Below, one piece after another: positions 7,956 to 15,624 of a DNA stretch of 34,843 nt; the first letter of the stretch is position 1, and every line of letters begins with the position of its first letter. Source of the DNA: Actinomycetes bacterium (lineage in GTDB: Bacteria; Actinomycetota; Thermoleophilia; Gaiellales; Gaiellaceae); the NCBI GenBank assembly GCA_025358355.1, contig JANYJX010000044.1, forward strand, positions 1 through 34,843, in the 5' to 3' direction. The notes beneath the pieces were generated by a model that saw only the letters and a list, made by a program, of their open reading frames with translations, had not been told where the DNA came from and made no database searches. The translations under genes and the position numbers were made by a program.

Positions 7956-8076
7956 CGTCGTCCTCCTCGTCGTCGTCGAGCAACGCCAGGATTCTCCCGG
8001 TATCGGCATAGATGTCAGCGAGTGCGAACATGATCGACGTGACCTCGCCTCGGTAGATGCCCTGATCTTCGTCCAT
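7930..8076 (-). CDS. Small acidic hypothetical protein, 48 aa
   Basis: ATG at 8074-8076 to TGA at 7930-7932 encodes a 48-residue protein: an amphipathic helix (GIYRGEVTSIMFALADIYAD), then TGRILALL, then a run of Asp and Glu to the end. The pattern of a short helical core plus an acidic tail looks designed rather than random, and the first half is not low-complexity. It precedes the 62-aa gene and overlaps it by 26 bp. I know of no function. It is divergent from the glutamine-synthetase-like operon, with 186 bp between the two start codons. Confidence 0.5.
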   Translation of the reverse strand: MDEDQGIYRGEVTSIMFALADIYADTGRILALLDDDEEDDDEEEETDA

Positions 8077-8197
8077 CGACCGAGGATGCCTGGCCACCAC
8101 TCGTCACGCAAGATGTCCTAACGGGCCGGCGCCAGAGTAGAGCAGTCAGGTCTTCCACTTTCCCGAGAATATCCCCCCTTTAAGAAACGGTTCCCGG

Positions 8198-8226
8198 TTG
8201 ACATGACACGGCGTAGCCCGTACACA
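8198..8226 (+). promoter_or_regulatory. Probable promoter of the GS-like/MgsABC-like operon
   Basis: A perfect TTGACA (8198-8203) is followed by a 17-nt spacer and TACACA (8221-8226), a weak -10. Transcription would begin near 8232-8234, giving a leader of about 30 nt with AGGAGG at 8250-8255 before the GTG at 8263. The promoter overlaps the ATG at 8203, which argues against that ATG as the true start. Confidence 0.45.
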
Positions 8227-8262
8227 ACCGGCTACCAGGAGACGCGAACAGGAGGAACGGGA

Positions 8263-9660
8263 GTGGCGACCGATCTCGAGCGCTTCGTCGCAACGGAGGG
8301 AAGGGCCGACAAGATCGCCGATGTACGCAGGCGGATCGACGCCGAGGGCGTCACGTACATCTACTACCAGTTCATCTCCGTCACCGGGCGGATCATGGGC
8401 AAAGGCGTGCCCGCGGCGCATTGGGAAAGCATGGCGGCGAAGGGCTTCCAGCTCGTCTACGGCTCCACTGCGAATCTTTTCACCGACCGCCACGGCGAGT
8501 ACATCGGCTACGGGCCTGAGGCCGCCGAGCTCGTCGGACTGCCTGAACCGGAGACCTTCGAGGTCCTGCCGTGGGACTCGAAAGTGGCGCGCGTCTGGTG
8601 CACCTGCTTCCGCAACCGCGAGGAGCGCGGTGACCCCGGCGCCTTCCTCACCTCCGACTGCCGCGGCAACCTGAAGCGCATCCAGGCCGAGTTCGAAGCG
8701 AAGCACGGCCTCCATCTGCGCGCCGGCACCGAGCCCGAGATGATGTGGCTCAACCTGAAGCCGGACGGGACGCCCGACGTCAGCGGCGTCACCAAGCCGT
8801 ACTGCTACCACATCGATCAGTTCTCGGAACTGCAGCCGATCATCCACAAGGTGGTCGAGTACGGGCAGGCGCTCGGACTCGACATGATCCAGGGCGACCA
8901 CGAGGACGCACCCGGCCAGATCGAGCTCAACTTCAACTTCGACCGCGCCGAGCAGACCGCCGACAACCTCTCGACATTCCGCCAGATCTGCCGGCAGGTC
9001 GGCCGCGAGCTCAAGGTCTTCCCGTGCTTCATGCCGAAGCCGTTCATGGGCGTCTCGGCGAACGGCTGTCACCACAACATCTCGCTGTGGCGCGGCGACG
9101 AGAACGTCTTCATGCCGGAGGGCGACGACTCGCAGAAGCCTGGCCAGGTCGGCCTATGGGCGATCGGCGGCATCCTCGAGCACCTCGGAGCGCTCACTGC
9201 GATCACCGCCTCGACAATCAACTCGTATCGGCGGCTCTGGGACACCGGCTTCTGGGCGCCCGTCTTCGCCGACTGGGGCTACCAGAACCGGACGACCGCG
9301 CTGCGCGTCTCCGCACCGGGTCGTTTCGAGTACCGCTCGGTCGACTCGGCCGTGAACCCCTATCTCTCCATGGCGGCGTTGATCAAAGCGATGGAGGACG
9401 GCATCGAGAGGAAGCTCGACCCGGGCGAGCCGGAGGAGCGGAACATCTACGCGGCGATGGAAGCCGGCAAGCAGGTGAAGAAGATCCCGATGACCTTCGG
9501 CGACGCGCTCGACGCGCTGGAGGCTGACGAGGTCGTGAAGAGCGCGCTCCCCGGCGAGATGTACCGTGTCTTCATGCACTACAAGCGGGACGAGTGGGAG
9601 CGATATTGCGCCACCGTCACCGATTGGGACGTGAACGAATACCTGGACGTACTACCGTGA
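8263..9660 (+). CDS. Glutamine synthetase family ligase (GlnT / gamma-glutamylmethylamide synthetase-like)
   Basis: A GTG at 8263, 7 nt after a perfect AGGAGG, gives 465 residues. The ATG at 8203 would add 20 residues but falls inside the likely promoter. The protein has the GS catalytic barrel: AGTEPEMMWL (metal-binding Glu), QGDHEDAPGQIELNF, MPKPFMGVSANGCHHNISLW (metal/ATP His), SYRRLW, NRTTALRV, and RFEYRSVDSAVNPYLSMAALIKAMEDGI. These enzymes join an amine or ammonia to a glutamate side chain using ATP. The CHHNISLW form and the tight linkage to MgsABC-like genes point to the gamma-glutamylmethylamide synthetase group rather than housekeeping GlnA. Substrate identity is inference. First gene of a five-gene operon; 12 bp to the next gene. 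Confidence 0.82.
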   Translation: MATDLERFVATEGRADKIADVRRRIDAEGVTYIYYQFISVTGRIMGKGVPAAHWESMAAKGFQLVYGSTANLFTDRHGEYIGYGPEAAELVGLPEPETFEVLPWDSKVARVWCTCFRNREERGDPGAFLTSDCRGNLKRIQAEFEAKHGLHLRAGTEPEMMWLNLKPDGTPDVSGVTKPYCYHIDQFSELQPIIHKVVEYGQALGLDMIQGDHEDAPGQIELNFNFDRAEQTADNLSTFRQICRQVGRELKVFPCFMPKPFMGVSANGCHHNISLWRGDENVFMPEGDDSQKPGQVGLWAIGGILEHLGALTAITASTINSYRRLWDTGFWAPVFADWGYQNRTTALRVSAPGRFEYRSVDSAVNPYLSMAALIKAMEDGIERKLDPGEPEERNIYAAMEAGKQVKKIPMTFGDALDALEADEVVKSALPGEMYRVFMHYKRDEWERYCATVTDWDVNEYLDVLP

Positions 9661-9672
9661 CGAGGATCTGAA

Positions 9673-10608
9673 ATGTGCGGTATTGCAGGGATTATTTACC
9701 GGGATGGCGCGCCGCATCCGATCGGCGACGAGATGACGCGGATGCTCCAGTCGATGAAGCACCGCGGCCCCGACTCGACCGGTTACGCGCTGTACGGCAC
9801 GCCCGCGAACGGCGAGCTCGTCATGCGCTACAAGCTCGCCGACGCGAACACGCCGCGCGATTTCGAGTACCAGGATCGACTGCGCCGCCATCGTGCCGAG
9901 GTCGAGCGCCGGCTCCACTCGCTTAACGCGCATGTGCGCACGATCGAGGAGGAGACGGAGTACGCGTTCCGCGTCTCGCTCGACTATTCCGGTGACCTGA
10001 AGACGCTCGCCGACTACGTCGAGGACATCCCGGACTGCGAGGTTCTCTCGCTCGGGCACTCGCTGGAGATCATCAAAGACCTCGGCGACGCGGAGCAGGT
10101 CTGTAGTGAGTACCACCTCAACGACTTCAACGGCACGCACGCGATCGGCCACGTCCGCATGGCGACCGAATCGGACGTCGACATCTCGGGCGCGCACCCG
10201 TACTGGGCGTACCCGTTCTCGGATATCGCGGTCGTCCACAACGGCCAGCTGACGAACTACTTCCAGTGGAAGCGCCGCCTGGAACGCTCCGGTCATCGCT
10301 TCCAATCCGAGTGCGACTCCGAGATCATCGCCGTCTACCTCGCGCAGCAGATGAGCGAGGGCGCGACGCTCGAGGACGCGATGCGCCAGAGCCTGGACGA
10401 GCTCGACGGCGTCTTCACCTACATCTGCGTGACACGCGATGCACTTGGTGTCGCAAAGGACGAGATGGCCGCGAAGCCGCTCGTGCTCTTCGAATCCGAC
10501 GAGATCGTCGCGCTGGCCAGCGAGGAGATCGCGATCCGCGCGGTGCTTGACGGTGAGATCGACACCTACGATCCGTATGAGGGCGAGGTGTTGGTGTGGC
10601 AGCGCTAA
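9673..10608 (+). CDS. Class II glutamine amidotransferase subunit, MgsA/GlxB type
   Basis: A 311-residue N-terminal-nucleophile amidohydrolase. The protein starts MCGIAGI, so Cys2 becomes the catalytic N terminus after Met removal. Other conserved blocks are KHRGPDSTGY, GTHAIGHVRMATES, VVHNGQLTNY and SECDSEII (glutamine-binding Arg, Asn/Gly oxyanion site, Asp). It should release ammonia or methylamine from an amide donor and pass it to the FMN subunit. It corresponds to the GATase domain of GltB as a separate chain, as in MgsA and GlxB. It sits between the GS-like ligase and the GXGXG subunit, overlapping the latter by 13 bp. A second, diverged copy lies at 32966-33874. Confidence 0.86.
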   Translation: MCGIAGIIYRDGAPHPIGDEMTRMLQSMKHRGPDSTGYALYGTPANGELVMRYKLADANTPRDFEYQDRLRRHRAEVERRLHSLNAHVRTIEEETEYAFRVSLDYSGDLKTLADYVEDIPDCEVLSLGHSLEIIKDLGDAEQVCSEYHLNDFNGTHAIGHVRMATESDVDISGAHPYWAYPFSDIAVVHNGQLTNYFQWKRRLERSGHRFQSECDSEIIAVYLAQQMSEGATLEDAMRQSLDELDGVFTYICVTRDALGVAKDEMAAKPLVLFESDEIVALASEEIAIRAVLDGEIDTYDPYEGEVLVWQR

Positions 10609-11387
10609 CCGGAGAGCATGGGATCTCGTATGACGCGCGCGGGCTGGCAGAGCCGGACGCCGCGGTTCCGCGGGTGTCCGAGATCAGCGGCTCGAGTGCC
10701 GTCTTCGACGCGAAAGATCTGACGACGCGCCAGATCAACCTCGAGCTGCGCTGGCTCCTCTACGAACAGGGCATCACGGATGTCACGGTGAAGAACCCCG
10801 GCTCGAAGCATTCGCTCGGCGTCGGCATCCTCACCCGCTGCAAGATCACCTTCGAGGGTAGCCTCGGCTACTTCGGCTGCGGCATCATCGACGGGCCGGA
10901 GATCCACATCACGGGTCGCGTCGGCTGGTCGTCCTGCGAGAACATGATGTCGGGCGTCGTCGTGATCGAGGGCAACGCGGGCTCGCTCACGGGAGCCGCG
11001 ATGCGCGGCGGCGACCTCGTCGTGAAGGGTCGCGTCGGCGCGCGCAGCGGCATCGACCAGAAGGGCGGCACGATCATCGTGCTCGGCTCGGCCGGCTCGA
11101 TGAACGGCTTCATGCTGCAGCGCGGCCGCCAGATCATCTGCGGCGACGTCGGCCACGGCCTTGGCGACTCGATGTACGACGGGACGATCTACGTGGGCGG
11201 CAAGGTGCGCTCGCTCGGGATCGACTGCGTGCCCGGCGAGTGGACTGACGCCGACACGGAGCTCATCGAGCGCAAGTTCCGCATCTACGAGCTGGGCGCC
11301 CCGCCGGAGCTGCAGAAGTTCGTCTGCGGCAAGAAGCTCTACAACTACGACAACCTCGAGCCAGCCGAGCGCAAGCTCGTCCTTTAG
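10596..11387 (+). CDS. GXGXG-domain subunit of a split glutamate synthase-like enzyme, MgsB/GlxC type
   Basis: A 263-residue protein made mainly of the right-handed beta helix that forms the C-terminal GXGXG domain of GltB. Repeats such as GRVGWSSCENMMSGVVVIEGNAGSLTG, RGGDLVVKGRVGARSG, KGGTIIVLGSAG and RGRQIICGDVGHGLGDSMYDG are visible. The role is structural: it holds the amidotransferase and FMN subunits together. The first GTG (10596) overlaps the preceding gene by 13 bp and gives translational coupling. A later in-frame GTG near 10674 is an alternative, as the conserved region starts at about residue 35. The next gene follows after 14 bp. Confidence 0.84.
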   Translation: MAALTGEHGISYDARGLAEPDAAVPRVSEISGSSAVFDAKDLTTRQINLELRWLLYEQGITDVTVKNPGSKHSLGVGILTRCKITFEGSLGYFGCGIIDGPEIHITGRVGWSSCENMMSGVVVIEGNAGSLTGAAMRGGDLVVKGRVGARSGIDQKGGTIIVLGSAGSMNGFMLQRGRQIICGDVGHGLGDSMYDGTIYVGGKVRSLGIDCVPGEWTDADTELIERKFRIYELGAPPELQKFVCGKKLYNYDNLEPAERKLVL

Positions 11388-11401
11388 GAGCACGCGAACC
11401 C

Positions 11402-12838
11402 ATGGCCGACGAGACAGCACCCACGAACAAGACCGTCCTCGGGCACAGCAAGATCTTCACGCCGGAGGTCATCAACGACATCCACATGAAGGCCGAGCTC
11501 GGCCGCTACCGCATGCGCGGCTTCTCGATGTTCAAGCCGATCCCGCACTGGGACGAGCTGATGTTCATGCCCGGCACGCTCACCCGGTTCGTGATCGAGG
11601 GCTACCGCGAGAAGTGCGTGACGAAGACGATTCTCGGCGCGCGGTTCGCGAAGAACCCGATCGAGCTCGACATCCCGGTCTACATCACGGGCATGTCGTT
11701 CGGAGCGCTGTCGCTCGAGGCCAAGATGGCGCTCGCGAAAGGCGCGTCCATGGCGGGCACGGCGACGTGCTCAGGCGAGGGCGGCATGATCCCGCCGGAG
11801 CGCGACCACTCGACGAAGTGGTACTACCAGTGCATCCAGAGCCGGTACGGGTTCAATCCGCACCACCTGATGCTCGCCGACGCCTGCGAGTTCTTCATCG
11901 GCCAGGGCTGCAAGGTCGGGCTCGGCGGTCACCTGATGGGGCAGAAGGTGACCGAGCAGGTTGCCGAGATGCGCTCGCTGCCGGCCGGCATCGACCAGCG
12001 TTCGCCGGCGCGGCACCCGGATTGGCTCGGCCCTGACGATCTCTCGCTGAAGATCCAGGAGATCCGTGAGGCGACCGACTACCGGATCCCGATCCAGCTC
12101 AAGCTCGGCGCCGCGCGCGTCTACGACGACGTGCGGATGGCGGCGAAGTGCGGGCCGGACATCATCTACCTGGACGGCGCCGAGGGAAGCACCGGCGCAG
12201 GCCCGCACATCGCGACCGAGGAGACCGGCATCCCGCTGATGGCGGCGATCCCCGAGGCGCGTCGCGCGCTCGAGGACGTCGGCCTGGCCGACGAGATCGA
12301 CCTGGTCGTGGCCGGCGGCATCCGCAACGGCGGCGACGTCGCGAAGGCGCTCGCGCTCGGTGCGAAGGCCATCGCGATCGGCCACTCGTCGCTGATGGCG
12401 CTGAACTGCAACAAGGAGATCGAGGGCGTCACCGACTACGAGGGCACCGTGGGCGTCCCTGCCGGCAAGTGCTACCACTGCCACACGGGCCGCTGCCCAG
12501 TCGGCATCACGACACAGGATCCGGAGCTGCGCAAGCGCCTCATCGTGGAGGAGGCGGCCGAGCGCGTCTACAACTTCCTGCACACGCTGACGCTCGAGGT
12601 GCAGATGCTCGCGCGGGCGTGCGGCAAGACGAACGTCCACTCGCTTGAGCCGGAGGATCTCTGCGCGCTCACGGTCGAGGCGGCCGCGATGGCAAAGGTG
12701 CCGCTCGCCGGCACGAGCTGGATTCCCGGCGTCAGCGAGGAGCGGACGCTCGCGAAGATCGAGCGGATGCTCGAGAAGCACCTCGAGTTCCCGGTCGACT
12801 ACCTGCCGACACACGCCGAGGTTCACGGCAATGAGTGA
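11402..12838 (+). CDS. FMN-binding glutamate synthase-like subunit with 3Fe-4S site, MgsC/GlxD type
   Basis: A 478-residue TIM-barrel flavoprotein, the synthase core of GltB as a separate chain. Conserved blocks are ITGMSFGALSLEAK (FMN), GEGGMIPPER, the catalytic region GQGCKVGLGGHLMGQKV, GIDQRSPARHPDW, DGAEGSTGAGP and VVAGGIRNGGDVAKALALGAKA. The iron-sulphur motif is CYHCHTGRC: Cys357, Cys360 and Cys365. It should reduce 2-imino-glutarate (or its N-methyl form) to glutamate or N-methylglutamate, taking electrons through the cluster. No GltD-like NADPH subunit is in the operon, so the donor is unknown and may be ferredoxin. Its stop overlaps the next start by 8 bp. Compare the second copy at 30904-32256, which has lost all three cysteines. 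Confidence 0.87.
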   Translation: MADETAPTNKTVLGHSKIFTPEVINDIHMKAELGRYRMRGFSMFKPIPHWDELMFMPGTLTRFVIEGYREKCVTKTILGARFAKNPIELDIPVYITGMSFGALSLEAKMALAKGASMAGTATCSGEGGMIPPERDHSTKWYYQCIQSRYGFNPHHLMLADACEFFIGQGCKVGLGGHLMGQKVTEQVAEMRSLPAGIDQRSPARHPDWLGPDDLSLKIQEIREATDYRIPIQLKLGAARVYDDVRMAAKCGPDIIYLDGAEGSTGAGPHIATEETGIPLMAAIPEARRALEDVGLADEIDLVVAGGIRNGGDVAKALALGAKAIAIGHSSLMALNCNKEIEGVTDYEGTVGVPAGKCYHCHTGRCPVGITTQDPELRKRLIVEEAAERVYNFLHTLTLEVQMLARACGKTNVHSLEPEDLCALTVEAAAMAKVPLAGTSWIPGVSEERTLAKIERMLEKHLEFPVDYLPTHAEVHGNE

Positions 12839-13286
12839 CATGGCGCCCCATGACATTGGATACGGGGAGCCGGAGAAGATCCAGTCGATCGACGCGGAGT
12901 TCCTCGCGGGCCACCGCTTCCCGTACCAAGAGGACATCTCCCTGATCGAGGACATCGACCTCGATGCGGCAACGCCGGGCGCCGACATCAACTGGCTGGA
13001 GGACATCCATCTGCTGATTGAGGAAGGCACGCCGGCAGTCTTCGACCGCTACTCGAACGCGTTCCTGAAGATCTACTTCCCGATTCCCGCCGACCGCGAG
13101 AACGAGATCGCGCGCAAGGTGCTGATCAAGCACCTCACGTCAGGGAACTCATACGGCATCCAGCTGAAGGAGAAGCACACGAAGTTCCCTCAGCCCGAGC
13201 TCGGCCCGTGGGTGCCAGGCTCGAAGACGGTCGGGACCGACTATCACGCGCCTGTGCTCGAAGGCTGGGAACCGCCCGCGCACTAA
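12831..13286 (+). CDS. Unrecognised 151-aa protein at the end of the MgsABC-like operon
   Basis: I do not recognise this family. ATG at 12831 lies inside the end of the FMN-subunit gene (ATGAGTGA, 8-bp overlap), so translation is tightly coupled. The protein is acidic in its first half (EDISLIEDIDLDAATPGADINWLEDIHLLIEE), then has a hydrophobic segment FLKIYFPIPADRE, a helix NEIARKVLIKHLTSG, and a Pro/Gly-rich C terminus. There are no cysteines, no membrane segment and no signal peptide. Its position suggests an accessory or electron-transfer-docking subunit of the MgsABC-like complex. The second MgsABC-like operon has no equivalent. Confidence 0.72.
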   Translation: MSDMAPHDIGYGEPEKIQSIDAEFLAGHRFPYQEDISLIEDIDLDAATPGADINWLEDIHLLIEEGTPAVFDRYSNAFLKIYFPIPADRENEIARKVLIKHLTSGNSYGIQLKEKHTKFPQPELGPWVPGSKTVGTDYHAPVLEGWEPPAH

Positions 13287-13355
13287 TCGCGGCTGATACC
13301 TGCCTGTAGGCTGCCGTAGTCCGCTGCAGTGCAGGTCATGGAGGAGGTGGGTGCG

Positions 13356-13409
13356 ATGACAGCAATCGGTTCGGTCTCGCAACGCCCTTCCGGCCACCCC
13401 GGCCGGTAG
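13356..13409 (+). CDS. Possible 17-codon leader peptide
   Basis: A strong GGAGGAGG (13340-13347) lies 8 nt before an ATG at 13356, which opens a 17-codon frame (MTAIGSVSQRPSGHPGR) ending in TAG at 13407-13409. The last codons lie in a 6-bp GC hairpin. The next gene, an alpha/beta hydrolase with its own AGGAGG, starts 32 bp later. A ribosome site of this quality in front of so short a frame suggests a regulatory leader peptide rather than a product. There is no run of one amino acid to name an effector. Confidence 0.4.
   Translation: MTAIGSVSQRPSGHPGR
13390..13406 (+). terminator. GC hairpin overlapping the leader-peptide stop (terminator or attenuator)
   Basis: CCGGCC (13390-13395), loop ACCCC, GGCCGG (13401-13406): a perfect 6-bp stem of GC pairs only. 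No T-run follows, so it would act as a pause or Rho-assisted site, or as a translation-linked attenuator, rather than a classic intrinsic terminator. It lies between the MgsABC-like operon and the hydrolase gene. Confidence 0.4.
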
Positions 13410-13441
13410 AGCGACACACCCAAACCTTTCCAGGAGGATCA

Positions 13442-14257
13442 ATGCCGCATTCCGACGGTGAGCACAGCGCTCGCTCGACTCATGCTCAGTCTCATGTGAT
13501 CAACGGCCTGCACGTCGAGGTGACGGGCGACGGCGCAGCCGTCGTTCTCGTCCACGCCGGCATCGCGGACTCACGGATGTGGGAACCGCAATGGACGACC
13601 TGGCCGAAGGCCTACAAGGTGATCCGGTTCGACCTGCGCGGATTCGGCCGCTCCTCGGCTCCGGCCGGCGCGTACTGCCCTGCCGCCGACCTCCTTGCCA
13701 TCCTCGACGGGCTGGACATCGCTCGCGCGGTCGTGGTCGGTTCGTCGTTCGGAGGCCTCGCCTCGCTCGATCTCGCGGCGACTAGACCCGACCGCATCAG
13801 CGGGCTCGTACTCGCCAGCATCCCGCTGCCCGACCACGCCTGGTCGGCGGAGTTCGAGCAGTTCGGCGACGCCGAAACCGCAGCGATCGAGGCCGGCGAC
13901 CTCGACCTCGCGACAGAGGTCAACGTCGACTTCTGGCTCGGTAGCGCCCCGGAGCCGATCCGGAACGCAATTCGCGAGCAGCAGCGCCGAGCGTTCGAGC
14001 TCCAGGTCGGCGCCGACGCGGACGATTCCTTGCTCTCGGCAGACCTCGGTGGCCAGCTCGGGACGCTTAGCGTCCCCACGCTCGTGATCGACGGCGCCGA
14101 CGACGTCGCCGACTTCCGCTTGATCGCGGATCAGCTCGGGCGGACGATCCGCAACTGCGAACGGGCCACGATCGCCGGGTCGGGGCATCTCCCGAGCCTC
14201 GAGCGGCCAGAGGCGTTCGACGCAGTCGTTCGGCCCTTTCTGGCACGCGTCGTTTGA
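13442..14257 (+). CDS. Alpha/beta hydrolase
   Basis: A 271-residue alpha/beta-hydrolase-fold enzyme. The catalytic triad is visible: Ser102 in the elbow GSSFGG, Asp221 in VIDGADDVADF, and His249 in AGSGHLPSLE. The oxyanion-hole block VLVHAGIADSRMW and the RFDLRGFGRS strand are typical of the family. It lacks a signal peptide, so it is cytoplasmic. A good AGGAGG at 13431-13436 precedes the ATG. Substrate is unknown. It is convergent with the MerB-like gene. Confidence 0.84.
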   Translation: MPHSDGEHSARSTHAQSHVINGLHVEVTGDGAAVVLVHAGIADSRMWEPQWTTWPKAYKVIRFDLRGFGRSSAPAGAYCPAADLLAILDGLDIARAVVVGSSFGGLASLDLAATRPDRISGLVLASIPLPDHAWSAEFEQFGDAETAAIEAGDLDLATEVNVDFWLGSAPEPIRNAIREQQRRAFELQVGADADDSLLSADLGGQLGTLSVPTLVIDGADDVADFRLIADQLGRTIRNCERATIAGSGHLPSLERPEAFDAVVRPFLARVV

Positions 14258-14299
14258 TCAGCGCCAGAGGTTGCGATCCAACATGCAAGCCTCATGGGC

Positions 14300-14959
14300 C
14301 TACGGCAGCTGCCAGAACTCGCCGTCGAGGCCCAGCCGATCGAGCAATGCCTGGTTTCGCTCGCGGGTGCGAGGCTGCCAGTCGGGCAGGAGGCGATCGC
14401 TCCACCAGGCGTGCGCGAGCTCGCTGAGCTTGCCCACGGTAATGGTCGCTCCAGGCGCCCGTCCACCGAGCCACCGGCCGATGTGCTCCTCCGACCGGAA
14501 GAGGTTCATCGTGCTTCAGGTGAAGGCGATGTCGTCCCACCAGCGGGCAGCGGGGACGAGGCAGTGGAACAGGAGAGTCGTCTCGTCCGGTCGCTGCTCG
14601 TGCACCTCGATGCGCAGGGCCTCGCCGCAATCCGGGCACGAGGTCTCGATGCGACCGTCTGCGTGAAGTGCAGCACAGATCCCAAAGGCGTCCCAGGCGC
14701 AATTCGCGTACCACCAACGGCCGTCCGCCTTGACCCGATACGCCGTCGGAACGGCCGAGAACGGATTCGCCATCCGGATCTCGGCCGTCGCCGGGTTGAG
14801 CACGAGTGCGTGCTGGTCATGTAGCCGCTGCCATCCGCTCGAGACGTCGGCAGATGGCAGCTCGCCGAAGGCGGCGACCTCGCTCACGGTCGGGGCTCGC
14901 CCAAGCTCGACGAAGAGCCCATAGGTCAACGACCTCAGACGTAGATCGTGCTCATCCAC
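14300..14959 (-). CDS. MerB-like (alkylmercury lyase family) protein with in-frame TGA, probable selenoprotein
   Basis: One reading frame of 219 codons is interrupted only by TGA at 14516-14518 (codon 148); read through, it is continuous. The N terminus is a winged-helix-like region (LTYGLFVELGRAPTVSEVAAF) as in MerB. Residues 84-92 read YANCAWDAF, placing Cys87 and Asp90 where MerB has catalytic Cys96 and Asp99. The TGA falls in WWDDIAFT-U-STMNLFRSEEHIGRWL, the spot where the family has its second catalytic Cys (MerB Cys159). The spacing from Cys87 to the TGA is 61 residues, against 63 in MerB. Downstream coding quality is unchanged to a normal LDGEFWQLP end. A hairpin with a GGUC loop follows the UGA at SECIS distance. 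I infer selenocysteine insertion. Alternatives are a nonsense mutation or sequencing error at a TGC/TGT codon. A CPDC pair (residues 108-111) is also present. ATG at 14957-14959, 24 bp after a membrane-protein gene. Confidence 0.72.
14486..14503 (-). promoter_or_regulatory. Candidate bacterial SECIS element
   Basis: In the mRNA, 5' arm CUCUUCC (14503-14497), loop GGUC (14496-14493) and 3' arm GGAGGAG (14492-14486) form a 7-bp stem with one U-G pair. The loop begins 19 nt after the UGA. In E. coli fdhF the SelB-binding hairpin also has a GGUC loop, about 18 nt after its UGA. Both the loop and the distance therefore match, and the arms are also coding sequence, as in bacterial SECIS elements. 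Confidence 0.68.
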
Positions 14960-14983
14960 CTAGGAGCTCATTCTGATTCGAGT

Positions 14984-15535
14984 TCAGGCGGCATAGGCCA
15001 TCGCGATCCCGGTCACGGCGAACACACCCGACTCGGCCATGCCGATGGCCACGACACCGCGTGCGAGGCGGCCAGGCCGCCGCTCACGATCGGGAGCCAG
15101 ACGCTCCACCAGAATCGGCAGCGGCGCAGCAGTCAATGCGACCGAGCCGACGATGAGCAGGAGGCTAAGCGTCACCGGGAGGATCGAGAAGTCCTCCCGG
15201 TTGCCTCGAACAATCTGTCCGAGCATGAAGGCGGTCGTGCCGAGTGTGAACAGGATCGTTCGCGCACGCGTCCCGGAAGGGAGCAGCGAGCGCGCTACCG
15301 CGTAGGTGACACCGAGGACAACGCCGGCGATCGCCCCGAAGATGTAGATCGCGGCCGTCCCGCCGCTCGTGAACTCGCCGATGATCGCGCCCATCGCGGT
15401 CTCGAGCCCGAGCGTGTCCTCCTTGGAGAGGAATAGGAGGCGCATGAAGATCCGTCCCAGCGTCCCGCCGACAACAAGGCCGACTCCCAACCCGACCGCC
15501 GCGCCGACCGCGACGTTGCGTAGCCACCACCGCAT
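14984..15535 (-). CDS. Hypothetical integral membrane protein, 183 aa
   Basis: A 183-residue protein with about four hydrophobic segments: residues 8-33 (Gly-rich, VAVGAAVGLGVGLVVGG), 55-82 (AAIYIFGAIAGVVLGVTYAVA), 92-108 (ILFTLGTTAFMLGQIV) and 118-140 (LPVTLSLLLIVGSVALTAAPL), with a further weak one at the C terminus. A GGAGG sits 8-9 nt before the ATG. No known family is recognised. It precedes the MerB-like gene by 24 bp on the same strand, so the two are probably one transcript. Confidence 0.65.
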   Translation of the reverse strand: MRWWLRNVAVGAAVGLGVGLVVGGTLGRIFMRLLFLSKEDTLGLETAMGAIIGEFTSGGTAAIYIFGAIAGVVLGVTYAVARSLLPSGTRARTILFTLGTTAFMLGQIVRGNREDFSILPVTLSLLLIVGSVALTAAPLPILVERLAPDRERRPGRLARGVVAIGMAESGVFAVTGIAMAYAA

Positions 15536-15548
15536 GTCCGAAACCTCC

Positions 15549-15582
15549 TCACATCGCTCTGCCCACTGTCACATCGCTCTGC
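15549..15582. repeat. Direct repeat, 14 bp, 20-bp period
   Basis: TCACATCGCTCTGC occurs at 15549-15562 and again exactly at 15569-15582, a period of about two DNA turns. It lies in the 101-bp region between the divergent membrane-protein and amidotransferase genes. Placement and period suit a pair of regulator half-sites, but a simple short duplication is equally possible. Confidence 0.5.
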
Positions 15583-15624
15583 TCGGGGCGAGTATCACAG
15601 CCGGAATCCGCCGGTTCAATGTCG

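Noticed and set aside
8203-8262. ATG at 8203 as start of the GS-like ligase
   Set aside because: It overlaps a TTGACA -35 box and lacks a ribosome site; GTG 8263 has AGGAGG at 7 nt.
14300-14509. Independent 69-aa gene (MNLFRSEEH...)
   Set aside because: It is in frame with and continues the MerB-like protein after the TGA; there is no ribosome site before its ATG.
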